This document shows positions 1 through 11,530 of a DNA stretch of 64,000 bases, in pieces. The position numbers were made by a program, and so were the translations under genes. Position 1 is the first letter of the stretch. Each line of letters starts with the position of its first letter. The stretch is from Cephalopachus bancanus (Eukaryota; Chordata; Mammalia; Primates; Tarsiidae). Under the pieces are notes generated by a model. That model did not search any database, was not told the DNA's origin, and saw only the letters and a list, made by a program, of their open reading frames with translations. The stretch is from assembly GCA_027257055.1 (NCBI GenBank), contig JAPVLO010000054.1, positions 806,001 through 870,000 on the forward strand, read 5' to 3'.

Positions 1-87
1 TTAAAGCCCTAAAACTGAAGAAATGAAGATATTTTCACAGTCATATATAGCCTTATTTGAAAAAAGAAGGGAAAAAACCAAAAGGAA

Positions 88-139
<52 letters not shown>

Positions 140-1121
140 ATATAGATAGCAAGAAAAGAAAATAAAAATATTTTATTATTCTTCAGTGCCCTCTTGTGGC
201 AGTTTTTGAAACATCAGGTTCCTTTTTTGCCCATGTGACCCAAGCACTGCTACTCTTGGCTGGTGGCAGAAGGGAGGGGGCTCTGGCCTCTGTACCTGAT
301 ACTTCTGGCCACCATGGGTCATGGGAAGTCTACAAACTGCCCCCAACAGATCTACCTGTGTTCAGCCCTCTCCCTGCATATTGAGTAGGTTACTCCCTGT
401 GTGGGTTATGTGCCTTGCAGACCACTGGGGGAAGGGAGTGGAATCAGTCTAAAACTCACCCCCTCTCATCAGTTGTGGACTGAATTCTCTACCTCCAATT
501 GCACTGTATTCCTGCACTGGTCCACTGTGGGGCTTAGAGCAACTGGGTCTGTGTGACCCGTCCCACTGTGTGATAATGCACCTGAGGTATCCTCTCTGGG
601 TTGATGATAATCAACCCTGGAGAGGTGCTGAATTCATCCCTCCGTTTCAGGGGGTAGCTCTGTTGTTCAAATGGGCAGGCAGGAGCATGTCTCTGTCTGG
701 TATCCAAGCAAAGGTGGTGGTGGTGCTTCTGCGTCTCCTCCTCTGTTGGGACTCGCAACTAAATTCCCATTGTACTTTCTCCACCCTCCCTGCTGCCAGT
801 TTTCAATCTGGTGCTGGAGGTTGTGGTGGCAGGTGGCATGGAGCAGTGGCTGTTCCCCTCCAGTTTCATCCAGGTAAGGTCCTAAAGATGGTACCTGCCT
901 CTGGGCCACATATCACGCTGTCATCCAAGCAGTAGTGCTCAAGGTGTTCCTTAGCAGGAGAGCTCAGGCTGCTTAATCCCACATCCCCACTCTGTCAGAC
1001 ACTCGCACAACCACTTGCATACACTCTTGCATGCATATTCATTCTTATGCACACTCACTTATACTGAGACTCACACACTCCAATCTACTCATCATCCTGG
1101 AATCCCCCTACTGTAATTCTT
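1..1121 (-). mobile_element. L1 5'UTR fragment (element A), body lies left of the window
   Basis: This stretch is GC-richer than its surroundings and matches the antisense strand of the 5'UTR of L1 element B. Shared landmarks include the block GCCCTCTTGTGGCAGTTT near 188, also found near 43,659 in B. At the 5' end both have an imperfect CACTC/CACACA-rich tract (1,000-1,080 here, about 44,880-45,005 in B). The 5' terminus lies at about 1,106-1,121, where GC-rich sequence stops. The only open frames are short and match no L1 protein, so I treat them as chance. The downstream ORF1/ORF2 would lie before position 1. Homology to B is patchy, so the family assignment is an inference. Confidence 0.7.
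90..137. repeat. (CA)n microsatellite inside L1 element A
   Basis: A perfect CA run of about 48 bp. It lies in the ORF1-proximal part of the L1 5'UTR, comparable to the (CA)n at 43,250 in element B. Confidence 0.97.
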
Positions 1122-1775
1122 ATTATTGAGATTCTTTTTCAGTTAATTTAATTAGAATAGATAAAGATAACATTGTAGAACTGATATCCAAAAGTGTTTT
1201 GTTTCTTTTTTTTAAGAAAAGTTTCTAAGAGATAATTTTTGTGGATTAAATAATGTTGAAAATAAATTCAACAAATTATATTAATGTTTTATTATAGAAA
1301 TAAAATTCTTTAAATTTAAAACTACATAAAATATTTTCAGAGTCATTTTTACAGTTATTTGTGAAAGAAACATTGATTTCTTCAATGGAAATTCTGCATG
1401 ATTTATTATAATGTCTTAATGTTGGGAAACTTGTCACTCAGTTTGAAAGACAAAATAAATATATATCAAAAGAAGAAGGCACATAGCAATACTTAGAAAT
1501 ATTAAATTCAAGTTGAAGGTTAATAATTTTTTTTGAAATGTTAATTTAAAGCTAAGCACATAATATCTTCAAATGAATGGAATAATTTTGTTTCCTACTG
1601 AGAGAAAACAGGATCTGTATATCAATGGGATAGTGACTCTTCTAATGTGTATTGAAGTAGATATTTTAAAGCAAAGCTCACTGAAATTATGACAGAATTA
1701 TTGATTTATCTGAGTTTTAAAAACTTAACTTTATTTCTACCAGGAAAAAAGCCCTCCCTTAAGATATAAATACAA

Positions 1776-1778
<3 letters not shown>
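1122..1778. other. AT-rich sequence, nothing recognised
   Basis: Low-GC sequence with no long open frame, no clear repeat signature and no RNA gene that I can recognise. Confidence 0.6.
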
Positions 1779-1823
<45 letters not shown>

Positions 1824-1832
1824 ACACACACA
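1779..1832. repeat. (CA)n microsatellite
   Basis: A CA dinucleotide array interrupted once by TA near 1,819. It has no L1 context and lies in otherwise single-copy AT-rich DNA. Confidence 0.97.
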
Positions 1833-2857
1833 ATTATATCTCAGATATCAGAACTAACTAAATGCTTTGATACAAAGTAAAAAATTGAAATATTTGCAGT
1901 GCATGTAACCTAAAAAGTGAATACATACTTAAAAATCCACTGACCCACAATTTAAAAAAAATCCACTGACACAGTGAAAATCGATTGATTTTACATATTG
2001 TTTCATGCTCATATAATTCAGAAGACAGAAAAAGTTAGAGAATGATTTCTTTAAAATATCAAGAAAAATGCCAAACACAGTGCATCTGTATTTATGAATA
2101 TTTATAAATCTTTTCTTGGTGTATTTTTTATCCTTAAAGATGACTCAAAGAAAGTGTTCTATATGTTAAATTTCAGGTTTGCCTAGATGAGGTATTCTGT
2201 GAGTAAATTTTAATTTTACCTTAGAATATTAATCCCCTCTGGCCACTTAGGCAGCCCCAGGTCGAGTTCCAACCAATTACCTTCAGTGATAAGCAGCCTG
2301 GTTAAGGAATTACTTTAGGGCATCACAACTAATTGATGTATGATCAAACTCACAATGTTCCTTGGAATGTCTGTCAGTCACTGCTTAAGTAGGGAACAAA
2401 GCTAACACTGTTTGCCACAACTTGAACATCATTTACTGAGGTAGAGTTTGTATTATTGGAGCTTAAGTGACTGAACATTTCAGCCAAGTCATGTTCACAC
2501 TTCGCACTATTAGGTATAGTCAGTATGTAGGTGAAGCCACTAAATCTTTGATCTGCACATTTTGGGAAGAGACATAAAATAAGTGAATGAATAAATAAAT
2601 TATAAACAAGAAAAAACAGGTTTTATTGATAATATAAAATTTTAATTTTATATTTTTTAACTTACGTTGTCAATAATGAAGTGTTACATTATTTTCCCTA
2701 ATTATATTGAGATTTTCTCTCATATTTTAATTACTGTGTGTTTATAATCAATATTTTTTCTTTGGTCACACATCCTCTTTGTCATTTAGCAAGTAAATAA
2801 TATTGCATTTTGCTGCTGATGAAGAAAAAACTAAGTATTTTTCTATAGTAAGTACAG
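1833..2857. other. AT-rich sequence, nothing recognised
   Basis: No gene or repeat family recognised. The part at 2,230-2,560 has more balanced composition than its neighbours and could be ordinary single-copy DNA or a very old repeat. Confidence 0.5.
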
Positions 2858-3174
2858 TTTTTTTGTTTTGTTTTGTTTTTGTTTTTTTGAGTCAGAGCCT
2901 CACTCTGTTACCCAGGCTGGAGGTCAGTGGCACACTCATGACCACCACAGTCTCTATCTGCTGGGCTCAGGCAATCCTTCTGCCTCAGACCTTCATTCTC
3001 CTCAGCTGGAGCCACAGAAGTGTGCCACCATGACCAGTTAATTTTTTGATTTATTGTAGAGATGAGCTCTCACCAAGTTGCCCAGGCTGGTCTCGAACCC
3101 CTGGGCTCAGACAATCTTCTCAGTTTCTCCTCCCAATGTGCCAGGATTACAGGCATGAGCCACCGTGCCTGGCT
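2858..3174 (-). mobile_element. Alu SINE, old copy
   Basis: In antisense, a T-rich head with TTTTG repeats (2,858-2,887) is followed by TCACTCTGTTACCCAGGC, a linker with TTTTTTGATTTATTGTAG, and the left-arm end CCAGGATTACAGGCATGAGC. Both arms are present. It keeps CCAAGTTGCCCAGG, so it lacks the 5-bp deletion of the derived subfamily. There are many differences from consensus, and no clear target-site duplication. Confidence 0.93.
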
Positions 3175-5244
3175 AGGTAGTTTTCTTTAAAACAATTTGT
3201 TATCAAGAAAAATAAAAAGTATATATTAAAATTAAAGATTTAATTTGAACTATGATTTCACCAAAATTGTGGCATCAAGATTTAAGATCCATAGAAGCAT
3301 ATTTTTAGAAGGTATAAGCCACTTTCAAAACATATGCGTTATATTTATGAAAATGATAATTTTATCATATTTGTCATGAAGAATAAAAACTTCACATAGA
3401 GGGAAATATCAATTTATAATTTTAACTTTTTGAAAAAATTATTAAAAAATGATTCACTTAAAAATTTTTGAATATTAATCTAGAACAGTGACTTGGCCTA
3501 CTAATATAGGAATTTAATATATATAATTATCTAAGAATTTTGAAAATATGTAATTGTTATTTTGAAAGATCTCATTATACTAATTTATCATAAATAATTA
3601 TAATTGTAATATCTGTGTCAGCTTGACTAAACTACTAAATTTTATAGCATTATCAAGTATCATCATGTCTCATTAAGAACGTTCTTTCTCTGATGCAAAT
3701 TAAGAATAGACAAAAAATGATTAACCTAAAATAATTTTGTCAAGATTTAAATAAGCAACTTTCTCCTTATAGCAATAAGCCATCAATTTTAGCATAGTCT
3801 AATTCTTATACATTTATTATGTTTAGGGAGCAAATACAGTCTTATAGCTTTTTGTCCTTATCAATCATTGCATCATACCATTAAATATATCAGCCCAAAG
3901 CAAAATTCTATTTTTTAAAACTAGGCTGATATTTATGTTTATAGTAGATTCTTATGTTAGAGATGGTGTACAGGCTTTAAGAACAATATAATAATCAACC
4001 ATTGTCATTAAATGATCTGGAAGAGTAATGAATGTATTTTGTACAATAAGCTACTCAATTCTACCATTACTAGTTACTTGAAGACAAGTAAAATTAAATA
4101 GGTAAGACTTTTTAATTAAATGATAAAAGATTGCCTTATGCCTTAGTCATATAGCACTAAATTCACAGAACCAGTTTGGTAAGAATATGATTTTATTTCA
4201 CTTTGGCAGGTGTCACATTGGAAATATTTGACAGAATTTGGTAGAATTTGACTGTCAGAAGTCTTTTATGTGGCCAGCATAATGTGTTATAAAAACAATA
4301 GGTACATTTTTGACATCCATGAGATTTTTACCCAAAAACATTGATTTTCTTTTTTTTTTTTTACTTCTCTTTACCAAATATAGTATCTGGCAACATACTG
4401 TTCATAACGAAATATGGAAGTACCTGATGGAAGTACCTGAAGAGTGTTTTCCTGATTCAAATGGTATAACCATTCATGTTTTTTGGTTTTTGATTTGCCA
4501 CAATTTCTATTATTCAAAAAACACACAATTAAATATGCATATATTTCAGCCATTTTCCTCATTATTATGTGTCTGGACTTTGGAGACATTTAGCTTGTGA
4601 CTCCTACAATATGACTAGACACCACACACACATACACACATCAGTATTACTGGAATCATAAACGAATTGTATTATACACACAGGAATGTGTATATAATAT
4701 ACACATATATTTATATGTCATAAGTACATAGATTTATAAATATTTCTGATAGTGCACAGAGATATAAATGAAAATAAAGTCCCTGAAAAGAGAAGGGTAA
4801 GAACTTTGGGGAAAAAAATAGTGGGTTTTTTTTGTTGTTGTTGTTTATGACTTCACAAGTTCTACCCTTCATTTGTCAGGAACCAGCAGTATTAGTTTAT
4901 CCACTTACAGAGAACTGACATGGTTTCTCTCAAATGGATTTAGAGATATTCTGTCAGCAGTAAGTTGGAATACCATTTTTTGTTTGAACTTAAGTTGACA
5001 TTTCCTTCAAGTTCTGTCCTTTTAGTTAAGCAAGCATGCCAGCACAAAACCAAATGTAAGGGACTTGTATAGTATTTTCAGTAAATTAAATAAATGATCA
5101 TTCATAGTTCAGAGTGTTAAAACAAGTTGGCAATCACGTTATGGATTTTCACAGATGCATTTTCGTTGAAACATATTGTCACAAAATGATAGCCTTTTAT
5201 TAGCATAAAAGATACAAATGTGACAAAATATCTCTAACTGGAAA
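3175..5244. other. AT-rich single-copy stretch
   Basis: Low-GC DNA with no recognised repeat or gene. The open frames near 4,310-4,600 on both strands are short, overlap each other antisense and show no protein signature, so I treat them as chance. Confidence 0.55.
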
Positions 5245-5557
5245 AGAAAAATGTATAGCCGGCTCAGTGGCTCAGCCTGTAATCCCGCGCCTTTGGGAGG
5301 CTGATGTGAGTGGATTGCCTGAGCCCGCGGGTTCAAGACCCACCTGGGCAGCAAGACCTCATCTCTACAATAAATCAAAAAATCAGCCGGGTGTGGTAGC
5401 GCACGCCTGTAATTCCACCTACTCGGAAGGCCGAGGCGGAAGGATCTCCGGAGCCCAGCAGGTCGAGGCTGCGGTGGCCGGGAGCGGCCACTGCACTCCA
5501 GTCTGGGCGACAGAGTGAGACTCCAACTCAAAAAAAAAAAAGAAAGAAAAATGTGTG
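5245..5557 (+). mobile_element. Alu SINE, derived 5-bp-deletion subfamily, with target-site duplication
   Basis: A dimeric Alu body (about 5,258-5,540) with an A-rich tail. The left arm has a B-box-like GGGTTCAAGACC, and the linker reads CTACAATAAATCAAAAAATC. At CCTGGGCAGCAAGACC it lacks the five bases ACTTG found in older copies. AGAAAAATGT at 5,245 is repeated at 5,545, which is the target-site duplication. Several CpG-bearing motifs survive, suggesting a relatively young copy. Confidence 0.97.
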
Positions 5558-6354
5558 ATATTTCTACTCCTTTAAACTTTGAGTATTAATATCATATATG
5601 AAGAAATAGATGACACATTTTATAAGACAGTGAAGAGGAAAGAGGAAGCTAGTCAATAAATGTCTCAGCGTCTGCAATGTGTCAGCTTTACTAATTGGAA
5701 TACCGTGATCAGTTCAATGAAGGGCAAACTGTTCCCAACGAAAACTGACTTCATTTTATAGGGTAGTGTATTTACAAAGGGAAATCTTTTCATTTACAAA
5801 TCAAAATTCTGAATCTGACAGCCATTTTATAGTTCACAATTTATATAAAAAACTTCATTTAAAATCCCTTTTCACTCAGTCTTCACAATCTTCACTTATT
5901 TATAAGGCTAAATTAAGAGAAACCTGCAATTTTCAAGCAGGCCATATTTGCCAATTAATATCTATTCTTTCCATTGGAGATGCCAACTAGACATTCTAAA
6001 CATTCAAAATATTGGTTGTTGAATTTATGGCAACACTTTGTAACTTTTGAAAAATCAGTTCACTGTCTCTCTGCATTTTAGCTTCCTCAACTATGAAATA
6101 AAACATTTGAATAAATAGTCTGCATATTTCTTTCACCCTAAACTTCTATGCTTTAATTTTCTAAGGTAGCTACTAAGTGGTCTAAGGAAATCTATTTAGA
6201 TCACGAAAAGTAGAGGACTACAAACCTGCAGTGTACCACTGTTTTCTAGTCTCCTACTATGTCATTCTTGAAGTTAGAGTCTCATCAGAGTAAATCACGA
6301 ATATAGCAGATATATTAGATTTATATTTAATTGCAATTAAATGAGACTAATTTA
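5558..6354. other. AT-rich single-copy stretch
   Basis: No repeat family or gene recognised. Confidence 0.5.
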
Positions 6355-6795
6355 GTGGCTTAAATTGACACAAGTTTATTTTCTTCCCGTTCAGGAAGTC
6401 GAAATTTTAAAATCAGCTTTACTGGGCTGAAGTTCAGGAGTCAAATACACTGGTTCCATTTGATGACTGAGGGAACAATCCTTTTTATTGCCTTGTTCAG
6501 CTTTTTGAGGCCACCTGCATTCCTTGGCCTGTGGAAATTTCCAAGCATCACTCCCACCTCTTGTTCCCATTGTCATATCTCCTACCCCTAACTCTGGTCC
6601 TCATACCTCCCTTCCATGAGAAGACTTATCACTGAATTGGGCCCACAGAGAAGAGTCCAAGGTAATTTCCTACCAAGATTCTGAGCTTAATCCTATCTGC
6701 AAAGTTGCGTTTACTATGGAAATTAAAAGTTACAGATTTCAGGGTTTAGGACATGGACATTATTGGGGAGCCATTATTTAGTCTACTAGAGCAAG
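6355..6795 (-). repeat. Ancient mammalian interspersed repeat, LTR-like
   Basis: The sequence follows the layout of a very common old mammalian repeat read in antisense: GTGGCTTAAA, then TTTATTTTCTTCC and GGAAGTC, CCTTGGCCTGTGGA, GGGCCCACAGAG, ATCTGCAAAG and finally GGGTTTAGGACATGGACATTA. The same family appears in plus orientation at 47,120-47,565. I recognise the pattern but am not certain of its formal name; an ERVL-MaLR-type LTR is my guess. The open frame at 6,391-6,576 falls inside it and is not a gene. Confidence 0.65.
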
Positions 6796-7105
6796 TAAGA
6801 AAACAGATTTAATTAAACTATCCAAAATTCCAATTAGGGAAAGTCACAATCTTCTGGTTCCTTGTATACATTGTCATAATTCCACTGGAATTTTCAGAAA
6901 ATTGAAATATGATTCTAAGATGGCCTTAAACCATTGTCATTATCATCAGCCATCAGCTTTAGAAGTAAATACAGCCTATCAAAATAAGAAAATTAGCGTG
7001 TGCTTTTATTCAGGTTACCCCCATGCTCCAAGAACAAGCACTGATCTGGTGTTTATCAAACACTAGTTTTGCTTGCTATAGGATGTTATGTAAATCGTAT
7101 ATAAT
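6796..7105. other. Short AT-rich stretch, nothing recognised
   Basis: About 300 bp between an ancient repeat and the old L1 nest. No feature recognised. Confidence 0.5.
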
Positions 7106-8025
7106 TTATATGACTTATACACTCAATGTTATATATTTTTTTAGATCAACTCACAATGTGTATATCAGTTGTTTGTTCATTTTTATTGATGAGTAGTATT
7201 TAATTAACTAAATATTCTACAGTCCATTTAATCATTCTCTTTATGGATAGCTCATCTATTTTAAGTTGTTTGCTGTTATGAATAAAGCTATTATGAATAT
7301 TCATGTAAATGTCTGTTACAAAATCATAAAAGGAATACATGGCTATAAGTGTATGATTAGCTTTATAAGTCAATACTAAGAAGCTTTAGCATTTTGCTCT
7401 TCTATCAACAATGTATCAGAATTTGTGTTGTTTCATATCACCAGCAACATTTAACATTTGGCATTGCCAATCATTTTTGTTTTATTCTGTTGGTTGTGGT
7501 TTGGTACTTCATAATGACTTTAATTGCTTTTATCCTTATGACTAGTAAGCATAAACACTATTTCTCTGTGTTTGTTGATTATTTAATTCCTAGCTTCACT
7601 TGTGAAGCATATTAAAATATTTTGACTATTTTCTGGAGCATTTATCTTGTTATTGAATGGTTTTAAATATCTTCTGCATACTTGTCTTTATATTCTGAAT
7701 AACTTCTGTATACTAGTCTCTAGCAGACATGTCTTTTGTAAACATTGTCTCACAGTCTTTAGCTTCTGAATTCCCTTTGGTAATAAATAGCATAATTTCT
7801 TATTTTGGCAATATTTAATTTATCTATTTTTCTCATATATTATGGGTTTCTAAGTCTTTTTAAGAAATCGTATATATCACCAAGTCATAATAATATTTTT
7901 CTTTCCCCCCCCTTAAAAACTTAATGAATTCAGCTTTATGTTTAGGTTTATGACTGATTCACTTGCAATTACTTTTTGATGAGTTAAAAAATAAACTTTA
8001 TTTCTTTCCATATGGATATTCAGAT
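7106..8025 (-). mobile_element. Old mammalian L1 (L1M-type) ORF2 3' region
   Basis: The antisense order of landmarks is that of an old L1 ORF2 C-terminal region: ATTTTTATTGATGAGTAGTATT, a CAGTCCATTTAATCATTC block, GCTATTATGAATAAAGC, CACCAGCAACATTTAACA, a TTTAGGTTTATGACTGATTC block and TTTCCATATGGATATTCAG at the inner end. All reading frames are broken. It meets a plus-strand L1 fragment head to head near 8,025. Confidence 0.82.
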
Positions 8026-8039
8026 ACATGGAAGACTGA

Positions 8040-10235
8040 AAGCTGAAGGTAACAATAATGTGCTACAAAAGAGGTATGACTATGTTCAGGAAAAACAATA
8101 TTTATCTAAGTCTCTACTCTCTTACACATGAGGTCTGACATTCAACAAAATTTTATGAGATTTATGAGACAAGCAAGAAAAATAAATGATTATTTTTTAA
8201 AAGTCAATCAGCAAAGCCATTTACAAAAATGATATATTTCGCTGCCGTCAGGCAAGGAACAATGGTAAAAAAAAGCAAAACAAAAGAAGAAAAGCAGTGA
8301 ATTTGAAGACACTACCATCAAAACTAAGGAAACTAAAGTATGAAGAAAAACAGGCAGGAAAAAAAGAAAAAACAAAAACAGAACAGAGCATCCAAAAGTT
8401 GTGGAACAGTATCAAACAGTAAAAAATACATGTAATTAGTATCTCAGCACTACAGAGAGAAGGAGATATGGAGATACCAAAAGTTAATGACTGAGAATTT
8501 TTTAAACTAATAAGGTATCTATATAAAGAAACAAAAGCTAAATCAGACTCAACATATTAAAGCTATTGAAAACCAAAGGTAAATAGGAATCTAGAAAGCA
8601 ATGATAGAAAAGAGGTATTTTATAAAGAACAAATATAATAATTACAACAGCACTCATTTCAAACTGTATGCAGGCCAGAATACAATGGGTTTACATCATG
8701 AGAGGATCAGAACATAAACATGAAAACAAATTGAAACAAAACTTAGAGTCTGTACCCACACAAATAGCTTTCAAAAGTGAAGATGAAATGGAAACTATTT
8801 TTGGCAACCACAACTGAAAAATTTTGCACCAGTTCACTTGCCCCAAGAAATGTCTAAAGTTCTTTGGACAGAAAAAAACATGAAATAAAACAGACACTAG
8901 GATTACACAAATACATTAAGATCTATAAAACTGTTTAAAATGAACATAAATATAAAATACATATTTTATTATAACTACTGTAAAATAGATAGAGGTAGAC
9001 AAACATTTTATATAAAAACAAGACAGTAAATATTTTGGATTTGAAGACCAACAGTTGCTGGTGTTATGACTCAACTCTATCATTGCAGCACAAAAACAAT
9101 CATAGAAACATATAAATTAATGAGTGTGACTGTATTTCAATACATTTATTTTTTCTCACTAAAACAGGCAGCAAACAAGATTTGGCCCACAGGCCATAGT
9201 TTGCAAATCTTTACTATAAAATGAATTGAGTCTCTACAGATAAAATACTAGCAAGAGTCTGAAGGTGTATGGTGTATGTAAATTTAAAATGTTTGATAAC
9301 AAAAGCTGAAAAGAAGAAACTGAAAACTTGAAATGTAATATTACATTTCACATATAGAAAGCATTATATCATTTGAAAGTAGATGATTAGAGATGTAGTA
9401 TTAGAACAACAATTACAATATTTTAAAATGATATCCATAGTATATCCATAGTGGTGATAAAGTGAAATTAAAAAACTCAATGTAAAGCAGGCGAAATGAG
9501 AGGGGAAAGGAATAACAAAGATTTGGTACAAATAAAAAACAAGTAGGATGATGACAGACTTAAATCTCAATATATCAATAATTACATTAAATATACATAG
9601 TCTAAATACACCATTTAAAATGAGAAAATATCAGATTGGATCAAACACAAGACTTAATTATAGGTATAGGTACATATAGGTAAAAAGAAAAAAATGATGG
9701 AAAATGGAACACCATACAAGCACTAATCTAATGAAAACATAGGATAGCTATATAATATCACAGTTTATTTCAGAGTAAGAAATATTACCATAGAAAATAA
9801 AATTGTTATATAATGATGTAAATGCCAATTAGCCAAAAAGATAAAGGTGAAAATATGAGAAAACCTTTGTGATTTGGGATTGGCAATGATTTATTGAATA
9901 CAACATTAACAGAATGAGCTATTTTTTAAAAAAGATAATTCTAGAATGATTAAGTTTTTATTGCAGGTTTCAGGATATAAAGCTAATATATAAAACTCAA
10001 ATTTTTTATATAGCAGTAATGAAAAACTGGAATTTAAAATTAAGTTTCAATATCATTTACATTAGCACCAACAAAAAAATTTAAATACTGATGTATAAGT
10101 CTAACAAAATAAATGCAACATCTATGTAAAAAAATAGAAAACTTTGATAAAATGTCAAAGAGTAAATAAATGGTGAAATAGTCTATACATGGAGAAGACA
10201 TATTATTTCTCACAAAGATCTGCAGACACATCACT
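8040..10235 (+). mobile_element. Old L1/HAL1-like element, ORF1 end to ORF2 fragments, mosaic
   Basis: From 8,690 to 8,930 the sequence resembles the old L1/HAL1 stretch that reads roughly CTGTACCCA, CTTTCAAAA-TGAAG, GAAATG and AGTTCTTTGGACAGAA. From 9,420 to 9,870 it follows the start of an old L1 ORF2, for example TCAATATATCAATAATTACA, TCAGATTGGATCAAACA and CAGAGTAAGAAATATTACCA. From 9,860 to 9,900 it jumps to an ORF2 C-terminal segment (TTTGTGATTTGGGATTGGCA), then from 9,940 to a reverse-transcriptase-domain segment. The order is therefore scrambled or internally deleted. A MITE interrupts it at 8,987-9,213. No reading frame survives. Confidence 0.78.
8978..9222 (+). mobile_element. hAT-Charlie nonautonomous MITE (MER58-like) nested in old L1
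   Basis: The copy matches the familiar short hAT element: GTAGACAAACATTTTATATA, AGACAGTAAATATTTTGGAT, ACTCAACTCTATCATTGCAG, GAGTGTGACTGTATTTCAAT and TTTGGCCCACAGGCCATAG. Diverged terminal inverted repeats are visible (GTAGACAAAC and GTTTGCAAATC). CTGTAAAAT at 8,978 and CTATAAAAT at 9,214 look like the 8-bp hAT target-site duplication after decay. The exact MER number is from memory and uncertain. Confidence 0.82.
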
Positions 10236-11305
10236 TATTGTTTTAACTGAAGTGTGTCTGACCTTAGCATTTCCACAGTTTGTTTTACTAATTCAATGTT
10301 AGTATTAGAGTATCTGCATTATATTCTTTACAAATAAATAATCCTAAGTCATTACGGAATGAGCTAATAATTTCTCAATTATTTAAAAATTTTCTTCCAG
10401 ATAGATCATCCCTAGTTGAGTGATTTATTTCTCCATGTGTGTATGTAACCATCTACATACTTGACTTTCTCCCTTTGTGTTTTAATGTGCTATTTAATAT
10501 AAAATGGTATATTCATCATTAAAAATCAATGATATGTATACTTACATGTGCATACTTTGAATACATGGAAATGCAGACATAACACTAACACAGGTTCATT
10601 TTATGTTTTTAATTATAATAGTGGGTAAACTTCATAGCTTTTCTAAATTCCACTCTTTTGTTACAAAAACATTTTTAATTCTTCATAATTATTTTTTATT
10701 TAAGAGATACAGGTGATTTTAGAAGACGATCTTGTGTCTAAAATAAGATTTTACATTGCAAACAAGTTGTTACTTTGTTTACAAACAAGGTGTTACTTTG
10801 GACAAGTTGTTCCAAAATTTCCCACATTAAAGGTTTTATTGTTAAATAGTTGGAGATATTAGTACTTACATTCAAATACTGATAATTAAAGCTAAGAACA
10901 AAATAAAAGGTCTTGCTAAGAACCTAGACATAGTTATATTTCATTAAATATTAGAAAAGTGAAGAAGAAAAATAAAATATCCACATGTTGATTATAGGAA
11001 AAACGTCTCATTTCCTGTAGGTTTTTAAGTGTCTCACGCTCTATTTACTGAGCCAGCCAGGCTCCATAGGGTTTTAGAATTATTAGTAAAGGAATTTCCT
11101 CAGAGACCAGCATTTGGCTAACCTAAAGTTTGAAATCTAACATAAATTATGTTTAGCATTTAAGGATTTTTTTGCAATATTTGTTAGTGTGCTTTTTGGT
11201 CTTTTATTGGAATCTGATATTGTGACTTAAATTTGCTACATATGTGTTCTTTCGCTCCAAGAATAAAAGGGGTGACAGGAGCTGAAGGGAAGCTGCATTC
11301 ATGAT
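10236..11305. other. AT-rich stretch, nothing recognised
   Basis: No gene or repeat family recognised. A local imperfect 23-26 bp tandem duplication containing CAAACAAG and TGTTACTTTG lies at about 10,757-10,800. Confidence 0.5.
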
Positions 11306-11530
11306 GTTAGATGTCCAGATGCTGAAGCAAGTTGGCCTGGGCTCCTATTCTTGCTTTTTCATTTATTGATTGTGACCCTGAGCAAGTTATTTAAACTTTC
11401 TCCACTCAAGTTTCCTCATCAATACTATAATAGCACTTAGTGTGTTGTTTGGGTAGATTATATGAGATAATATATGCAAATACTTTAGAACAGTGTGTAC
11501 TCTGCTATTATAACCGTGACAATAACAGTG
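11306..11530 (+). mobile_element. MIR SINE
   Basis: The core and 3' end of a MIR are readable in order: TTGGCCTGGGCTCC, TTGTGACCCTGAGCAAGTTA, TTTAAACTTTCTCC, AGTTTCCTCATCAATACTAT, TATGAGATAATATATGCAAA and CTTTAGAACAGTGTGTA. These correspond to the MIR blocks for the 'gaccttgggcaagtta', 'tcagtttcctcatctg' and 'gcgcttagaacagtgcc' consensus regions. Diverged, as expected for this ancient tRNA-derived SINE. Confidence 0.9.

Noticed and set aside
91..137. Regular short repeats considered as a CRISPR array, here and at the other CA/CT tracts
   Set aside because: They are perfect dinucleotide microsatellites without spacers, in a vertebrate genome.
2230..2560. Balanced-composition patch that might be a conserved regulatory element
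   Set aside because: Conservation cannot be judged from one sequence, and I see no specific motif cluster to support it.
5139..5531. Open frame of 130 codons with the MSWSLTLSPRLECSG motif, also at 41,311, 48,011 and 50,426
   Set aside because: This is the standard translation of an antisense Alu arm. All four frames coincide with Alu copies and are not proteins.
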